From: Allobosea sp. CRIB-10
Lineage (GTDB): Bacteria; Pseudomonadota; Alphaproteobacteria; Rhizobiales; Beijerinckiaceae
NCBI RefSeq assembly: GCF_900112185.1
Contig: NZ_FOKP01000013.1
Span: forward strand, 99,758 to 163,757
DNA length: 64,000 bases
Direction: 5' to 3'
Each line of letters begins with the position of its first letter. Positions within the stretch are counted from its first letter, which is position 1. Positions 35,378 to 44,124 of this stretch are shown here, piece after piece. Both the position numbers and the translations under genes were made by a program. Below the pieces are notes generated by a model that saw only the letters and a list, made by a program, of their open reading frames with translations, ran no database searches and was not told the DNA's origin.

Positions 35378-36613
35378 ATGCCTGCGCAGACCGATCATTC
35401 GCCACCACAGAGAACCGATCGCCGGCTCGATCTCGACTGGATCAGGATCGGCGCCTTCGGCCTGCTGATCCTCTACCATGTCGGCATGCTCTATGTGTCA
35501 TGGGGCTTCCATGTGAAGAGCGCCCACCTTCTGCGCGAGCTCGAGCCGCTGATGCTGCTGCTCAACCCCTGGCGGATGGCGCTGCTCTTCTTGGTCTCGG
35601 GCGCCGCGACGCGCTTCATGCTGGGCAAATACGAGGTCGGCGTCCTCGCGCGGCGACGCTCCGCGCAACTGCTCATCCCCCTCGCATTCGGCATGCTGGT
35701 GGTCGTGCCGCCGCAATCCTTCGCGGAGGTCGTCGAGAAGCTCGGCTTTTCCGGCAGCTATCCCGGCTTCTGGCTGCGGCACTATCTCGCCTTCGACCAG
35801 GGTTTCTGCCGGATCGAGAACGGCAGGCAGGCCTGCATTATCCTGCCGACCTGGAACCATCTCTGGTTCGTCGCCTATCTCTGGCTCTACACCATGATGC
35901 TCGCCGGGCTGGTCGCGCTGGTGCCGGGCCTGGCCGCTGGCGGCGAGCGGCTGCTGGAGCGCGCTTTGCCCAGCCTGCTCCTCCTGATCGGGCCGGCGCT
36001 GCTGCTCGGGCTCAACCGCTTCCTGATCTTTCCAGCCGCGCCACCGACCTACGTCGTCGTCGGAGACTGGTACCAGCACGTCCTCTACGGTTTCTCCTTC
36101 CTGTTCGGCTTCCTCGCCGCGCGCTCGCAAGCCCTCGCCGAGCGGACCGAGCGGCTGCGCTGGCTCGCCCTCATGCTCGCCGTCGCAGCGTTCCTCGCCA
36201 TGATGTGGCTCCGCACGCAGCCGCCGGGCGATCTGCGCCGCCTCGCCGGGCCGTTCGTCTACGGGCTCGACCAATGGTGCTGGATCGTCGCGATCCTCGG
36301 CTTCGCCCGTCGGCACCTGTCACGCAGCGACGGGCCGGTGCGGCGCTATCTCGTCGATGCCGTGTTCTGCTGGTACATCGTCCATCAGACCGCGATCATC
36401 CTCGCGGCGCACTGGCTGAAGCCGTTCGCCCTGCCGGCCGGGCGGGAAGCGGCGCTGGTCATCGCGATCACGGCGCTGTGCTGCGCCGCGAGCTACGAGA
36501 TCGCACGGCGTGTCGGCTGGCTGAGACCGCTGTTCGGGATCGCAGCGGACAGGCGCAAGCGCCTGCCCGCTTCAGGCCTTCAGCCCTCCAGCGCCTCGAC
36601 CACGTCCTCATAG
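35378..36613 (+). CDS. Acyltransferase 3 (OpgC/OafB-like) membrane protein
   Basis: A 411-aa integral membrane acyltransferase with about ten helices. N-terminal RLDLDWIRIGAFGLLILYHVGMLYVSWGFHVK carries the conserved His of the family (YHVGM), and VSGAATRFMLGKY follows. A later TWNHLWFVAYLWLY segment is typical of the OpgC-like branch. Such proteins transfer acyl groups to glycans or glucans in the envelope. It is paired head-to-head with a LytTR regulator, a recurrent arrangement. Its 3' end overlaps the end of the convergent ccr gene by 34 bp. Confidence 0.86.
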   Translation: MPAQTDHSPPQRTDRRLDLDWIRIGAFGLLILYHVGMLYVSWGFHVKSAHLLRELEPLMLLLNPWRMALLFLVSGAATRFMLGKYEVGVLARRRSAQLLIPLAFGMLVVVPPQSFAEVVEKLGFSGSYPGFWLRHYLAFDQGFCRIENGRQACIILPTWNHLWFVAYLWLYTMMLAGLVALVPGLAAGGERLLERALPSLLLLIGPALLLGLNRFLIFPAAPPTYVVVGDWYQHVLYGFSFLFGFLAARSQALAERTERLRWLALMLAVAAFLAMMWLRTQPPGDLRRLAGPFVYGLDQWCWIVAILGFARRHLSRSDGPVRRYLVDAVFCWYIVHQTAIILAAHWLKPFALPAGREAALVIAITALCCAASYEIARRVGWLRPLFGIAADRRKRLPASGLQPSSASTTSS

Positions 36614-37854
36614 GTGCGCAGGCCCGTGCGCGGTGCGTAGACCAGGACGGCCATGTTGCCCGGCGCATGCTCGTTCTTCCACATCTTGTGGTGCGCGAGC
36701 GGGATCTTGTCCCAGGGGAAGACCTCGGACATGCAGGGGTCGACCCGGCGGTCGATGACGAACTGGTTGGCGGCGCTCGCCTGTTTCAGATGGGCGAAAT
36801 GCGAGCCCTGAACGCGCTTCTGGCGCATCCAGACATAGCGGGCGTCGAAGGTGATGTTGAAGCCGGAGGTGCCGGCGCAGAACACCACCATGCCGCCGCG
36901 CTTGGCGACGAGGCAGGAGACCGGGAAGGTCGCCTCGCCCGGATGCTCGAAGACGATGTCGACGTCCTTCTTGCCGGTGATGTCCCAGATCGCCTTGCCG
37001 AACTTGCGGGCCTCCTTCACCCAGGCGTCATATTCGGGCGAGTTGACCGTGGGCATCTGGCCCCAGCAGTTGAAGTCCTTGCGGTTGATCACGCCCTTGG
37101 CGCCGAGGCCGAGCACATAGTCGCGCTTGGTCGCGTCGGAGATGACGCCGATCGCGTTGGCGCCGGAGGCCGCGCAGAGCTGCACGCCGAAGACGCCGAG
37201 CCCGCCCGAGGCGCCCCAGATCAGCACGTTGTCGCCCGGCTTGATGGTATGCGGGGCGTGGCCGAAGAGCATGCGGTAGGCCGTCGCGAGCGTCAGCGTG
37301 TAACAGGCCGATTCCTCCCAGGAGAGGTGCTTCGGCTTCAGCATCAGCTGGCGCGACTGCACCCGGCAGAATTGGGCGAAAGAGCCGTCCGGCGTCTCAT
37401 AGCCCCAGATGCGCTGAGACGACGAGAACATCGGGTCGCCGCCATTGCACTCCTCGTCGTCGCCGTCGTCCTGGTTGCAGTGGACGATGACCTCGTCGCC
37501 GACCTTCCAACGCTTCACCTTCGAGCCGACGGCCCAGACGATGCCGGAGGCGTCGGAACCGGCGATGTGGAGGGAGCCCTTGTGCACGTCGAAGGGCGAG
37601 ATCGGCTGGCCGAGGCCGGCCCAGATGCCGTTATAGTTGACGCCGCCGGCCATCACGAGGAGCAACACCTCCTCCTCGCCGATCGACCAGGTCGGCACCA
37701 CCTCGACCTTGAAGCTGTCCTGCGGCGGGCCGTGGCGCTCGCGGCGGATCGTCCAGGCGTACATGTTGGCCGGGACATGGCCGAGCGGCGGCAATTCGCC
37801 GAGCTCGTAGAGATCCTTCAACGCGGGCTTCGCGACGGGTTGCAGCTGTGACAT
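36580..37854 (-). CDS. ccr: Crotonyl-CoA carboxylase/reductase
   Basis: Reductively carboxylates crotonyl-CoA to ethylmalonyl-CoA with NADPH, the key step of the ethylmalonyl-CoA pathway for C2 assimilation and part of polyhydroxybutyrate-linked carbon metabolism. A 424-aa medium-chain reductase-fold protein. The Rossmann motif GASGGLGVFGVQLCAASGANA is present, as are the CCR-specific FNCWGQMPTVNSPEYDAW and CNQDDGDDEECNGGDPMFS. Start at 37854 (MSQLQPVAKPALKDLYELGELPP) with GGAGAG upstream. Supports an organism using the EMC pathway rather than the glyoxylate shunt. Confidence 0.96.
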   Translation of the reverse strand: MSQLQPVAKPALKDLYELGELPPLGHVPANMYAWTIRRERHGPPQDSFKVEVVPTWSIGEEEVLLLVMAGGVNYNGIWAGLGQPISPFDVHKGSLHIAGSDASGIVWAVGSKVKRWKVGDEVIVHCNQDDGDDEECNGGDPMFSSSQRIWGYETPDGSFAQFCRVQSRQLMLKPKHLSWEESACYTLTLATAYRMLFGHAPHTIKPGDNVLIWGASGGLGVFGVQLCAASGANAIGVISDATKRDYVLGLGAKGVINRKDFNCWGQMPTVNSPEYDAWVKEARKFGKAIWDITGKKDVDIVFEHPGEATFPVSCLVAKRGGMVVFCAGTSGFNITFDARYVWMRQKRVQGSHFAHLKQASAANQFVIDRRVDPCMSEVFPWDKIPLAHHKMWKNEHAPGNMAVLVYAPRTGLRTYEDVVEALEG

Positions 37855-37997
37855 CCGATCTCTCCCTTGTCGCCACGCCTCTAGATCCGGTGGCGTTGCC
37901 GGCATCATGCAGAGCATTGCTGCGCTGCGCCATACGCCTATCGAATTATGCCGCAGCGCAAAAAACAAGGGAAAATGAGCAAGGTTCCAGCGGAACC

Positions 37998-38747
37998 TCA
38001 GCCAGCCCTCCCCGCCGCCAGCATGTAGTTGACGTCGAGATCACGCGAGCGCGACCAGCGATCGGCGAGCGGGTTGTAGGCGACGCCCTCGCGGGCGAAG
38101 ACCGAAAGCCCGCCGGTCTCGATCGCCGCCTCCAGCTCGTCCGGCGTGACGAACTTCTCCCAGTCATGGGTTCCGCGCGGCAGCCAGCGCAGGATGTATT
38201 CGGCGCCGACGATGGCGAGCGCATAGGATTTCAGCGTCCGGTTGAGCGTCGCCATGACGAGCAGCCCGCCCGGCTTCACCGCGGCGCAGCAGGAGGCGAC
38301 GAAGGCCTCGACATCGGTGACATGCTCGACCACCTCCATGGCGAGGACGATGTCGAAGCGCGCGCCCGAGGCGACCACCGCCTCGATCGTCTCCTCGCGA
38401 TAGTCCACCGCGATACCCGCCTTCTCGGCATGCGCCCGGGCGACGGCGATGTTGGTCGTGGCCGGGTCGAGCCCCGTCACCTTCGCGCCCAGGCGCGCCA
38501 GCGGCTCGGACAGCACGCCGCCGCCGCAGCCGATGTCGACGAGGCTCAGCCCCTCCAGCGCGCGCAGCGACTTCGGATCGCCGCCGAAGCGCTCGCAGGC
38601 GAGGTCGCGGATAAAGGCGAGACGCACCGGATTGAACTTGTGCAGCACCGCCATCGGCCCCTTCGGGTCCCACCAGCTTTTCGCCAGCGCGTCGAAGCGC
38701 GCGACCTCGGCCGGGTCGATGGTGGAGGCGCTCGCGGCGGCAGCCAT
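37998..38747 (-). CDS. ubiG: Ubiquinone biosynthesis O-methyltransferase UbiG
   Basis: SAM-dependent enzyme for both O-methylations of ubiquinone synthesis. 249 aa: DPAEVARFDALAKSWWDPKGPMAVLHKFNPVRL is the family N-terminus, LVDIGCGGGVLSEPLARLG is SAM motif I, and AMEVVEHVTDVEAF is motif post-I/II. The C-terminal region GTHDWEKFVTPDEL is diagnostic for UbiG. Upstream lies about 120 bp, then the divergent BrnTA operator. Confidence 0.95.
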   Translation of the reverse strand: MAAAASASTIDPAEVARFDALAKSWWDPKGPMAVLHKFNPVRLAFIRDLACERFGGDPKSLRALEGLSLVDIGCGGGVLSEPLARLGAKVTGLDPATTNIAVARAHAEKAGIAVDYREETIEAVVASGARFDIVLAMEVVEHVTDVEAFVASCCAAVKPGGLLVMATLNRTLKSYALAIVGAEYILRWLPRGTHDWEKFVTPDELEAAIETGGLSVFAREGVAYNPLADRWSRSRDLDVNYMLAAGRAG

Positions 38748-38862
38748 GCCTGTTCCTTCCTGCGGGGCCGGCCTCGTGCCGGCGATCTGCCTGGACCTCT
38801 ACACCCGGAGCCAAAAACAGGCGAGCGCGACGCATGGCCTCGCCCTTGTCGCGCCGCCACCT

Positions 38863-38880
38863 ATCTCGTATATACGAGAT
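38863..38880. promoter_or_regulatory. Perfect 18-bp palindromic operator of brnTA
   Basis: ATCTCGTATATACGAGAT is a perfect palindrome ending 2 bp before the brnT ATG. BrnA antitoxins autorepress their operon, so this is very likely its binding site. The centre TATATA could also overlap a -10 element. In that case the brnT message would have a very short leader, or none. Confidence 0.75.
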
Positions 38881-38882
38881 TG

Positions 38883-39146
38883 ATGAAGATCGTCTGGGAT
38901 GAGCCGAAGCGGCTCGCGAACCTTGCCAAGCACCAGCTCGATTTTGCCACGCTCGACTTCGCCTATTTCTTGCGGGCGGTGGTTTTACCGGGGCACTCTG
39001 GGCGGATGCGAGCCGTTGGCGTCTATGACGGCGTGCTTGTGACAGCCGTCATCTTCGTACCTCTCGGCTCGGAAGCCATCTCGGTGATCAGTATGCGCCC
39101 CGCCAATCCCAAGGAAAGGAGGCATCTGAATGCCCAAGCTCCATAA
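38883..39146 (+). CDS. brnT: BrnT-family ribonuclease toxin
   Basis: An 87-aa RelE-fold toxin of the type II BrnT/BrnA family. N-terminal IVWDEPKRLANLAKHQLDF is the family signature (W-D-x-x-K-xx-N-xx-K-H). Compared with typical BrnT the mid-section FLRAVVLPGHSGRMRAVGVYDGVLVTAVIFVP keeps the Arg-containing strand, and MRPANPKERRHL matches the usual (S/R)xRxAxxxER catalytic end. The real start is 38883, although the frame stays open far upstream as an antisense reading of ubiG. Overlaps brnA by 17 nt. Confidence 0.88.
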   Translation: MKIVWDEPKRLANLAKHQLDFATLDFAYFLRAVVLPGHSGRMRAVGVYDGVLVTAVIFVPLGSEAISVISMRPANPKERRHLNAQAP

Positions 39147-39438
39147 GGAATTTGTCCCGGGCCAAGGCTACAGCAAAGAGGATTGGGACGCGGTCTCCGA
39201 TAATCCGGAATGGACCGCGGAGGATTTCCGCAAAGCTCGTCCTTTTGCCGATGTCTTTCCTGATCTGGCCGCCAGCCTCAGGGAAGAGATTCGCAAACGC
39301 GGCCCAACCCGCACCAAGGAAGCGATCTCCATCCGGCTCGACATGGACCTGGTCGAGAAGCTCCGGGCGACCGGGCCCGGCTGGCAGTCGCGGGTCAACG
39401 ACGCGCTGCGCGAATGGCTGGAGAAGAGCGCCGCGTAA
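39130..39438 (+). CDS. brnA: BrnA-family antitoxin
   Basis: A 102-aa antitoxin. The C-terminal ribbon-helix-helix-like segment ISIRLDMDLVEKLRATGPGWQSRVNDALREWL is the BrnA hallmark for DNA binding, and the N-terminal DWDAVSDNPEWTAEDFRKARPFADVFPDL wraps the toxin. It starts 17 nt inside brnT, giving coupled toxin-first translation, the usual BrnTA order. Confidence 0.9.
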   Translation: MPKLHKEFVPGQGYSKEDWDAVSDNPEWTAEDFRKARPFADVFPDLAASLREEIRKRGPTRTKEAISIRLDMDLVEKLRATGPGWQSRVNDALREWLEKSAA

Positions 39439-39553
39439 AGATGCGCCGCATTGACAGCATCGCCTGCGCCCGGCATGGACACCCGCCCTCGCCCTTCGAG
39501 GGAGATATGCGCCCGGCCCTCGCCGGGTCCGTTGCTGAGAGTCTTTGGACGTC

Positions 39554-40792
39554 ATGGCCCGTCTAGTGATGAAATTCGGCGGCACTTCGGTCGCCACTGT
39601 CGAGCGCATCAAGAACGCGGCCCGCCACGTCAAACGCGAATTCGACGCCGGCAATCAGGTCGCGGTGGTGGTCTCCGCCATGTCGGGCAAGACCAACGAG
39701 CTCGTCGCCTGGTGCAAGGAAGCCTCGTCCGTCTACGATCAGGCCGAATACGACACCGTCGTCGCCTCGGGCGAGCAGGTCACCTCGGGCCTGATGGCGA
39801 TCGTGCTGCAGGAGATGGGCCTGCCCGCCCGCTCCTGGCAGGGCTGGCAGATTCCGCTCTACGGCTCGGACGCGCATGGCTCGGCCAGGATCGAGGGCGT
39901 CGACGGCGCCGGCATTCTCGCCGGCTTCGACCGCAATCGCGAGATCGCGGTCTGCTCCGGCTTCCAGGGCATCAACCCGCGCAGCCACCGCATCGTCACG
40001 CTCGGCCGCGGTGGCTCGGATACCAGCGCGGTCGCGCTCGCCGCAGGCCTGAAGGCCGATCGCTGCGACATCTACACTGATGTCGACGGCGTCTACACCA
40101 CCGATCCGCGCATCGTCCCGAAGGCGAGGCGCATGGACAAGGTCTCGTTCGAAGAGATGCTGGAGATGGCCTCTCTCGGCTCGAAGGTGCTGCAGGTGCG
40201 CTCGGTCGAGATCGCCATGGTCCAGCGCGTACCGACCTATGTGCGCTCCTCCTTCGACGACCCCGAAAACCCCAATCCAGGCACCCTCATCTGTGACGAG
40301 GACGACATCGTGGAACAGCAGATCGTCACCGGCATCGCGTTTTCGCGCGACGAAGCCCAGATCACGCTCCGGCGCGTGGCCGACAAGCCCGGCGTCGCCG
40401 CGGCGATCTTCGGGCCGCTGGCCGACGCCAACATCAATGTCGACATGATCATCCAGGTCGTCTCCGACGACCAGGCGACCACCGACATTACCTTCACGGT
40501 GCCGACCGCCGACTATGAACGCGCCAAGGGCCTGCTCGAATCGAAGCACGACACCATCGCCTACCAGGACATCCAAGGCGCGACCGAGGTGGTGAAGATC
40601 TCGGCGATCGGCGTCGGCATGCGCAGCCATGCGGGCGTTGCGGCGCGCGCCTTCCGGGCGCTGGCCGAGAAGGGCATCAACATCCGCGCCATCACCACCT
40701 CCGAGATCAAATTCTCGGTGCTGATCGACGCCGCCTATACCGAGCTGGCAGTGCGCACCCTGCACTCGCTCTACGGGCTCGACGCGGCCTGA
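39554..40792 (+). CDS. lysC: Aspartate kinase
   Basis: Phosphorylates aspartate at the entry to lysine, threonine and methionine synthesis. 412 aa: VMKFGGTSVATVERI is the kinase signature, GRGGSDTSAVALAAGL the ATP loop, and two C-terminal ACT domains (VTGIAFSRDEAQITLRRVADKPGVAAAIF and KISAIGVGMRSHAGVAARAFRALAEKGINIRAITTSEIK) bind the amino-acid feedback effector. ATG at 39554 preferred over TTG at 39545. Single-function enzyme, no fused homoserine dehydrogenase. Confidence 0.96.
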   Translation: MARLVMKFGGTSVATVERIKNAARHVKREFDAGNQVAVVVSAMSGKTNELVAWCKEASSVYDQAEYDTVVASGEQVTSGLMAIVLQEMGLPARSWQGWQIPLYGSDAHGSARIEGVDGAGILAGFDRNREIAVCSGFQGINPRSHRIVTLGRGGSDTSAVALAAGLKADRCDIYTDVDGVYTTDPRIVPKARRMDKVSFEEMLEMASLGSKVLQVRSVEIAMVQRVPTYVRSSFDDPENPNPGTLICDEDDIVEQQIVTGIAFSRDEAQITLRRVADKPGVAAAIFGPLADANINVDMIIQVVSDDQATTDITFTVPTADYERAKGLLESKHDTIAYQDIQGATEVVKISAIGVGMRSHAGVAARAFRALAEKGINIRAITTSEIKFSVLIDAAYTELAVRTLHSLYGLDAA

Positions 40793-40925
40793 GATCAGGG
40801 CGAGATCCCGGCGGCGCTGCCCTGTTCGCGCCGCCATATGGTCACGAAATGACCTGATCGGGTTCAGCCTCAGATCCCATTCATGGTGTCGAATCGTCCT
40901 TCCACAACCAATGGAAGGACACGCC

Positions 40926-41300
40926 ATGCGCATGATCACGATCGCCGCTGCGAGCGCCGCCATGATCCTGGCCGGTGCCGCCTATGCCCAGGCTCCCTCG
41001 ACGGACCGCCCAGCAGCCAAGCCACCCGCCTCCCCGCAGGAAGCGCCGGCGAGCGCTCCGACGATCACCTCGGTGAAGGTCGTCGAGATCGACGAACTGC
41101 CGGAGGCCAGCAAGGCCCAGGTCAACCAGCTGGTGGCGACGCGCACGGCCGACGAGCTCGAGAAGCTGCGCCAGGCAATCGAGAAGGCGCCCGCCGTCAA
41201 ATCCGCCGTCGAGGCCAAGGGCTTCTCCACGCGCGACGTCGTGCTCGCCCAGGTCAACAATGACGGCGAGCTGACGATCGTGACCAGGAAAACCAGCTGA
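40926..41300 (+). CDS. Small exported protein of unknown function
   Basis: 124 aa with a Sec signal (MRMITIAAASAAMILAGAAYAQ) and a Pro/Ala-rich N-terminal stretch. A folded C-terminal half follows (SVKVVEIDELPEASKAQVNQLVATRTADELEKLRQAIEKAPAVKSAVEAKGFSTRDVVLAQVNNDGELTIVTRK). I do not recognise the family. A GGAAGGA site lies upstream of the ATG at 40926. Flanked by lysC and the convergent CYTH-CHAD gene. Confidence 0.72.
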   Translation: MRMITIAAASAAMILAGAAYAQAPSTDRPAAKPPASPQEAPASAPTITSVKVVEIDELPEASKAQVNQLVATRTADELEKLRQAIEKAPAVKSAVEAKGFSTRDVVLAQVNNDGELTIVTRKTS

Positions 41301-41330
41301 TCGGAGGCGTTTAGCGTCTCCCCCGAACGC

Positions 41331-42926
41331 CTACTTCCAGAACGGGCTCGCCGCTTCGAATTTGCGCCAACGCCGCTTGAGCTTGCGGCCAGCCTCGATG
41401 GTCTGGCGAGATTGCCAGCCATGCACGGCGCCGGCCGCGAAATGCAGCTCCGACCCGGCCTTGCCGCCACGCAGATCAGCGAGCAACTGATGCGTCGTGG
41501 CCGCGTCGTTGGCGAGGCCGAGCGCTTCCTGCAATCGCGACAATCGGCCGAGATATCGCCGCGCCGGCGCGCCGTCATGCAGCGGCAGGAAGAACTCGGC
41601 GGTATAGCGCAGCTTCTTCAACGCCAGCCGCAGCTGATGGCGCGCCTCGGGATGGAGGCTGCCGAAGCCGCGACCGCGCTTCAGCGCCTTGCGATGCGTC
41701 CGCGTGATGATCCGGCCGCCGAAATCCGCGGCCGGCTCGGCCAGCACCGCCATGGCTTCGCTGGCGAGGCCGTTGCGCCAGCCACGCCGTTCGATCAGGG
41801 CGCCGAACGACAGAAGGAAGCGGCTGGTCTGCGGGTTCGCCAGGCGCTTCAGCACGGCGGCATAGCTTTCGGCCTGGTGCGGCTCGGCCGCCGTCCGGAG
41901 CGCCGACAGGCCCGCATCGTCGAGCCCCTCGGCCTCGATATCCGGCACGGTCTGGGTGATGAAGACGTCCCAATTGCGCGCCGGGCCGAGCACATGGCCG
42001 AGGCGCTTCGCCTCCTGGCCGATCGGCTCGAATGCGGGCGCTGCGACCTCGCGCTTCAGCACGGACAGCGCCGAGCGCAGGCGGCGCAGCGACACCCGCA
42101 TCTGGTGGACGCCTTCAGGACCGGAGCCGGCGACAACAGGCGCAAGATTGGCCAGGAGCTGCCCGTAGGTATTGCCGAGGATCGCCGCGATCGCCGCATC
42201 GGCATTGTCATGCTCGCCGAGTTCGATCGGCTTGGCCTTGCTGGCGCGCGGCAGGCGGGAGAAGGCTAGGCCATAGCCGCGTGCCGACTTGCTCTGCGTT
42301 TCGAGCTGCAGCGCGGCAATGTCGAGCAGAGCCAGACCCAGTTCGTACAGCGCCGCCGCCTCGCCCTCCTTGAGCTCGAGCTCGACCTCGGCGACCGGCA
42401 GGCGCTTCTCGCCGGCCTCGATCGTGCCGTCATCGAAGGCGATCTCGATCAGCGCGCCGGCATAGTCGAGCCGGCGCAGGCGCCGCCTGATGCGTGTGGT
42501 GAAGACCGGCGCGAGCTGTCCCGCCGACAGGCTCGCCAGGGGCTCGCCGATCTCGGCGAGCGGCAGCAGAGCAAGATCGAGCGTGCCGTCCGGCAGCGCG
42601 ACCTCCCATTCGTCGCGCGACAGAGGATCACCCGAGCCGGAGCGCTTCAGCGTCTGGACATGGCGCTTGCCGCTGCGGCGCACCCGCAGCGACAGGCCGT
42701 TGCGATCGAGCAAACGGTCGGGCGTGTCGTAGTAGACCGCGTCGAGCCGGCGCGTGACGCCCTGATTGCGGGCATGGCGCGCGATCAGGTCCGCACCGCG
42801 CAGCGTCTCCAGCGCCTCTGGCGAAGCTGCCAGCTTCAATTCGATCTCGCGCGGCGGCGGCTGTTGCGACGTTGGGGCCGCGGCCTGTTCGGGCTGCGCG
42901 ACCTCGTTGTTCGGCACGGCGTCCAA
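41331..42926 (-). CDS. CYTH-CHAD domain protein (inorganic triphosphatase-like)
   Basis: 531 aa. The N-terminal CYTH domain has the EXEXK signature EIELK at 27-31 and later alternating basic and acidic strands (RLDAVYYDTPDRLLDRNGLSLRVRRSGK, QTLKRSG), which coordinate metal and a triphosphate. The C-terminal CHAD domain (about 245-520) is an all-helical bundle with conserved His and basic residues (VHQMRVSLRRLRSALSVLKRE, LRLALKKLRYTAEFF) that binds polyphosphate. CYTH-CHAD proteins (E. coli YgiF) hydrolyse inorganic triphosphate. Stand-alone gene. Confidence 0.9.
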   Translation of the reverse strand: MDAVPNNEVAQPEQAAAPTSQQPPPREIELKLAASPEALETLRGADLIARHARNQGVTRRLDAVYYDTPDRLLDRNGLSLRVRRSGKRHVQTLKRSGSGDPLSRDEWEVALPDGTLDLALLPLAEIGEPLASLSAGQLAPVFTTRIRRRLRRLDYAGALIEIAFDDGTIEAGEKRLPVAEVELELKEGEAAALYELGLALLDIAALQLETQSKSARGYGLAFSRLPRASKAKPIELGEHDNADAAIAAILGNTYGQLLANLAPVVAGSGPEGVHQMRVSLRRLRSALSVLKREVAAPAFEPIGQEAKRLGHVLGPARNWDVFITQTVPDIEAEGLDDAGLSALRTAAEPHQAESYAAVLKRLANPQTSRFLLSFGALIERRGWRNGLASEAMAVLAEPAADFGGRIITRTHRKALKRGRGFGSLHPEARHQLRLALKKLRYTAEFFLPLHDGAPARRYLGRLSRLQEALGLANDAATTHQLLADLRGGKAGSELHFAAGAVHGWQSRQTIEAGRKLKRRWRKFEAASPFWK

Positions 42927-43034
42927 GGTTTCTCTCCACTGGGCGTTGCGTGACGCAATGGGGACAGGGATGTCGCCGCCGGCAACTTGGCACCACTCCG
43001 CCCGGATGTGAACCCGGGCGAAGTGGTTAGAACG

Positions 43035-43829
43035 TCAAAGCGCCAGCCGGATGGCAGCCTCGACCGGCGAATAGGCGCCGTCCGGCCGGTCAAGGCTGAG
43101 TGGCCCACGCGGCAGCAAGGGCGGCTGCGCCATGAAGCGCGGCATCGTGCCGCGATGCGGCTGAGCCGAATGCACCAGGAAGGGATGGCAGAGATAGACT
43201 GTCCCCGCCTTCCCCGTTGCGAGCACCTCCTCGCGCCCGGCGCTGCCGGCGAAGCCGTCAGACGCCAGTTCGCCCAGCGATAATCCCGCCTCTGCTGCCG
43301 GTGCGAGCTGGCGGGCGATGTCGCGATGCGATCCCGCCCGGATACGCGTCGGCGCATCGTTCTCTCCGACATCGGAAAACAGGAAGAGCATGAGCAGTGC
43401 CCTGCCTTTCGAGTTGATGTTGACGCGCCAGTTCATGAAGTCCGGATCGTCGAAGCCGAAGCTGACATCGACATGCCAGCCGGCGTCGCCTGGATCCTCC
43501 GGCGACGGAAAGCGCACCGGAAAGGTCCCCATGGCACGGCAGGGCAGCCAACGCCCCGCGCCGACGAGCTGATCGAAGGCGCCGTGCAGCAGCGACGTGT
43601 TCGCAGCCGCGACGAAAGGCGCATCGGTGTACATGCCGAGCCGGATCACCGGCTTGGTCCAGCTCGCCGGATCGTCGGGATCGCAGCCGAGGTCGCGCCA
43701 GAGGATGGCGCGGGCCTCCCCGGCGAGTGCGGGCGGGAAAGCGTGGTCGAGACGGACGAAGCCGCGCTCGACGAAATGGGCGATCTGCGCGGCGTCGACG
43801 ACGCGCGCATCGAATTCAGGGTGGGCCAT
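43035..43829 (-). CDS. Phytanoyl-CoA dioxygenase-family (PhyH) oxygenase
   Basis: A 264-aa Fe(II)/2-oxoglutarate-dependent oxygenase of the PhyH superfamily. The metal ligands fit the HxD...H pattern: WHVDVSF and the distal CHPFLVHSAQPHRGTMPRFMAQ, where the following Arg would bind 2-oxoglutarate. The substrate is unknown; bacterial relatives act on small hydroxylatable metabolites. Divergent from the metallophosphoesterase, with a 295-bp gap (43830-44124) in which I see no gene. Confidence 0.85.
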   Translation of the reverse strand: MAHPEFDARVVDAAQIAHFVERGFVRLDHAFPPALAGEARAILWRDLGCDPDDPASWTKPVIRLGMYTDAPFVAAANTSLLHGAFDQLVGAGRWLPCRAMGTFPVRFPSPEDPGDAGWHVDVSFGFDDPDFMNWRVNINSKGRALLMLFLFSDVGENDAPTRIRAGSHRDIARQLAPAAEAGLSLGELASDGFAGSAGREEVLATGKAGTVYLCHPFLVHSAQPHRGTMPRFMAQPPLLPRGPLSLDRPDGAYSPVEAAIRLAL

Positions 43830-44124
43830 TGAGAGATGTCTTTCGCTATCGGCCAGCCGAAGCGCCCGCCGCGCGGGCAGGCTGGCAAGGGACCTTCGGA
43901 CGCAAGGCGCATCCGCTTGCGATGCCGGGGCGCGAAACGCGCGTCAGGCCCGCAGGCAGGTCAGGCGAGATCGAAGACGGCAAACATCATCATGGTGCGG
44001 GCAGTATCGCAGCCACCTCCGACGTGATCAAGCCGCTCGGCCGCCTGAGCCGAAAGGCGCGCTGGCCAAGCTGGCGGCGGCGCTGCCACGATGCACGCAT
44101 TCCCGGATTCGGGCCGGAACTTGA

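Noticed and set aside
34633..37851. Open frame of about 1070 codons on the plus strand
   Set aside because: It runs through the antisense of the LytTR and ccr genes and an alternative frame of the acyltransferase. No recognisable protein features.
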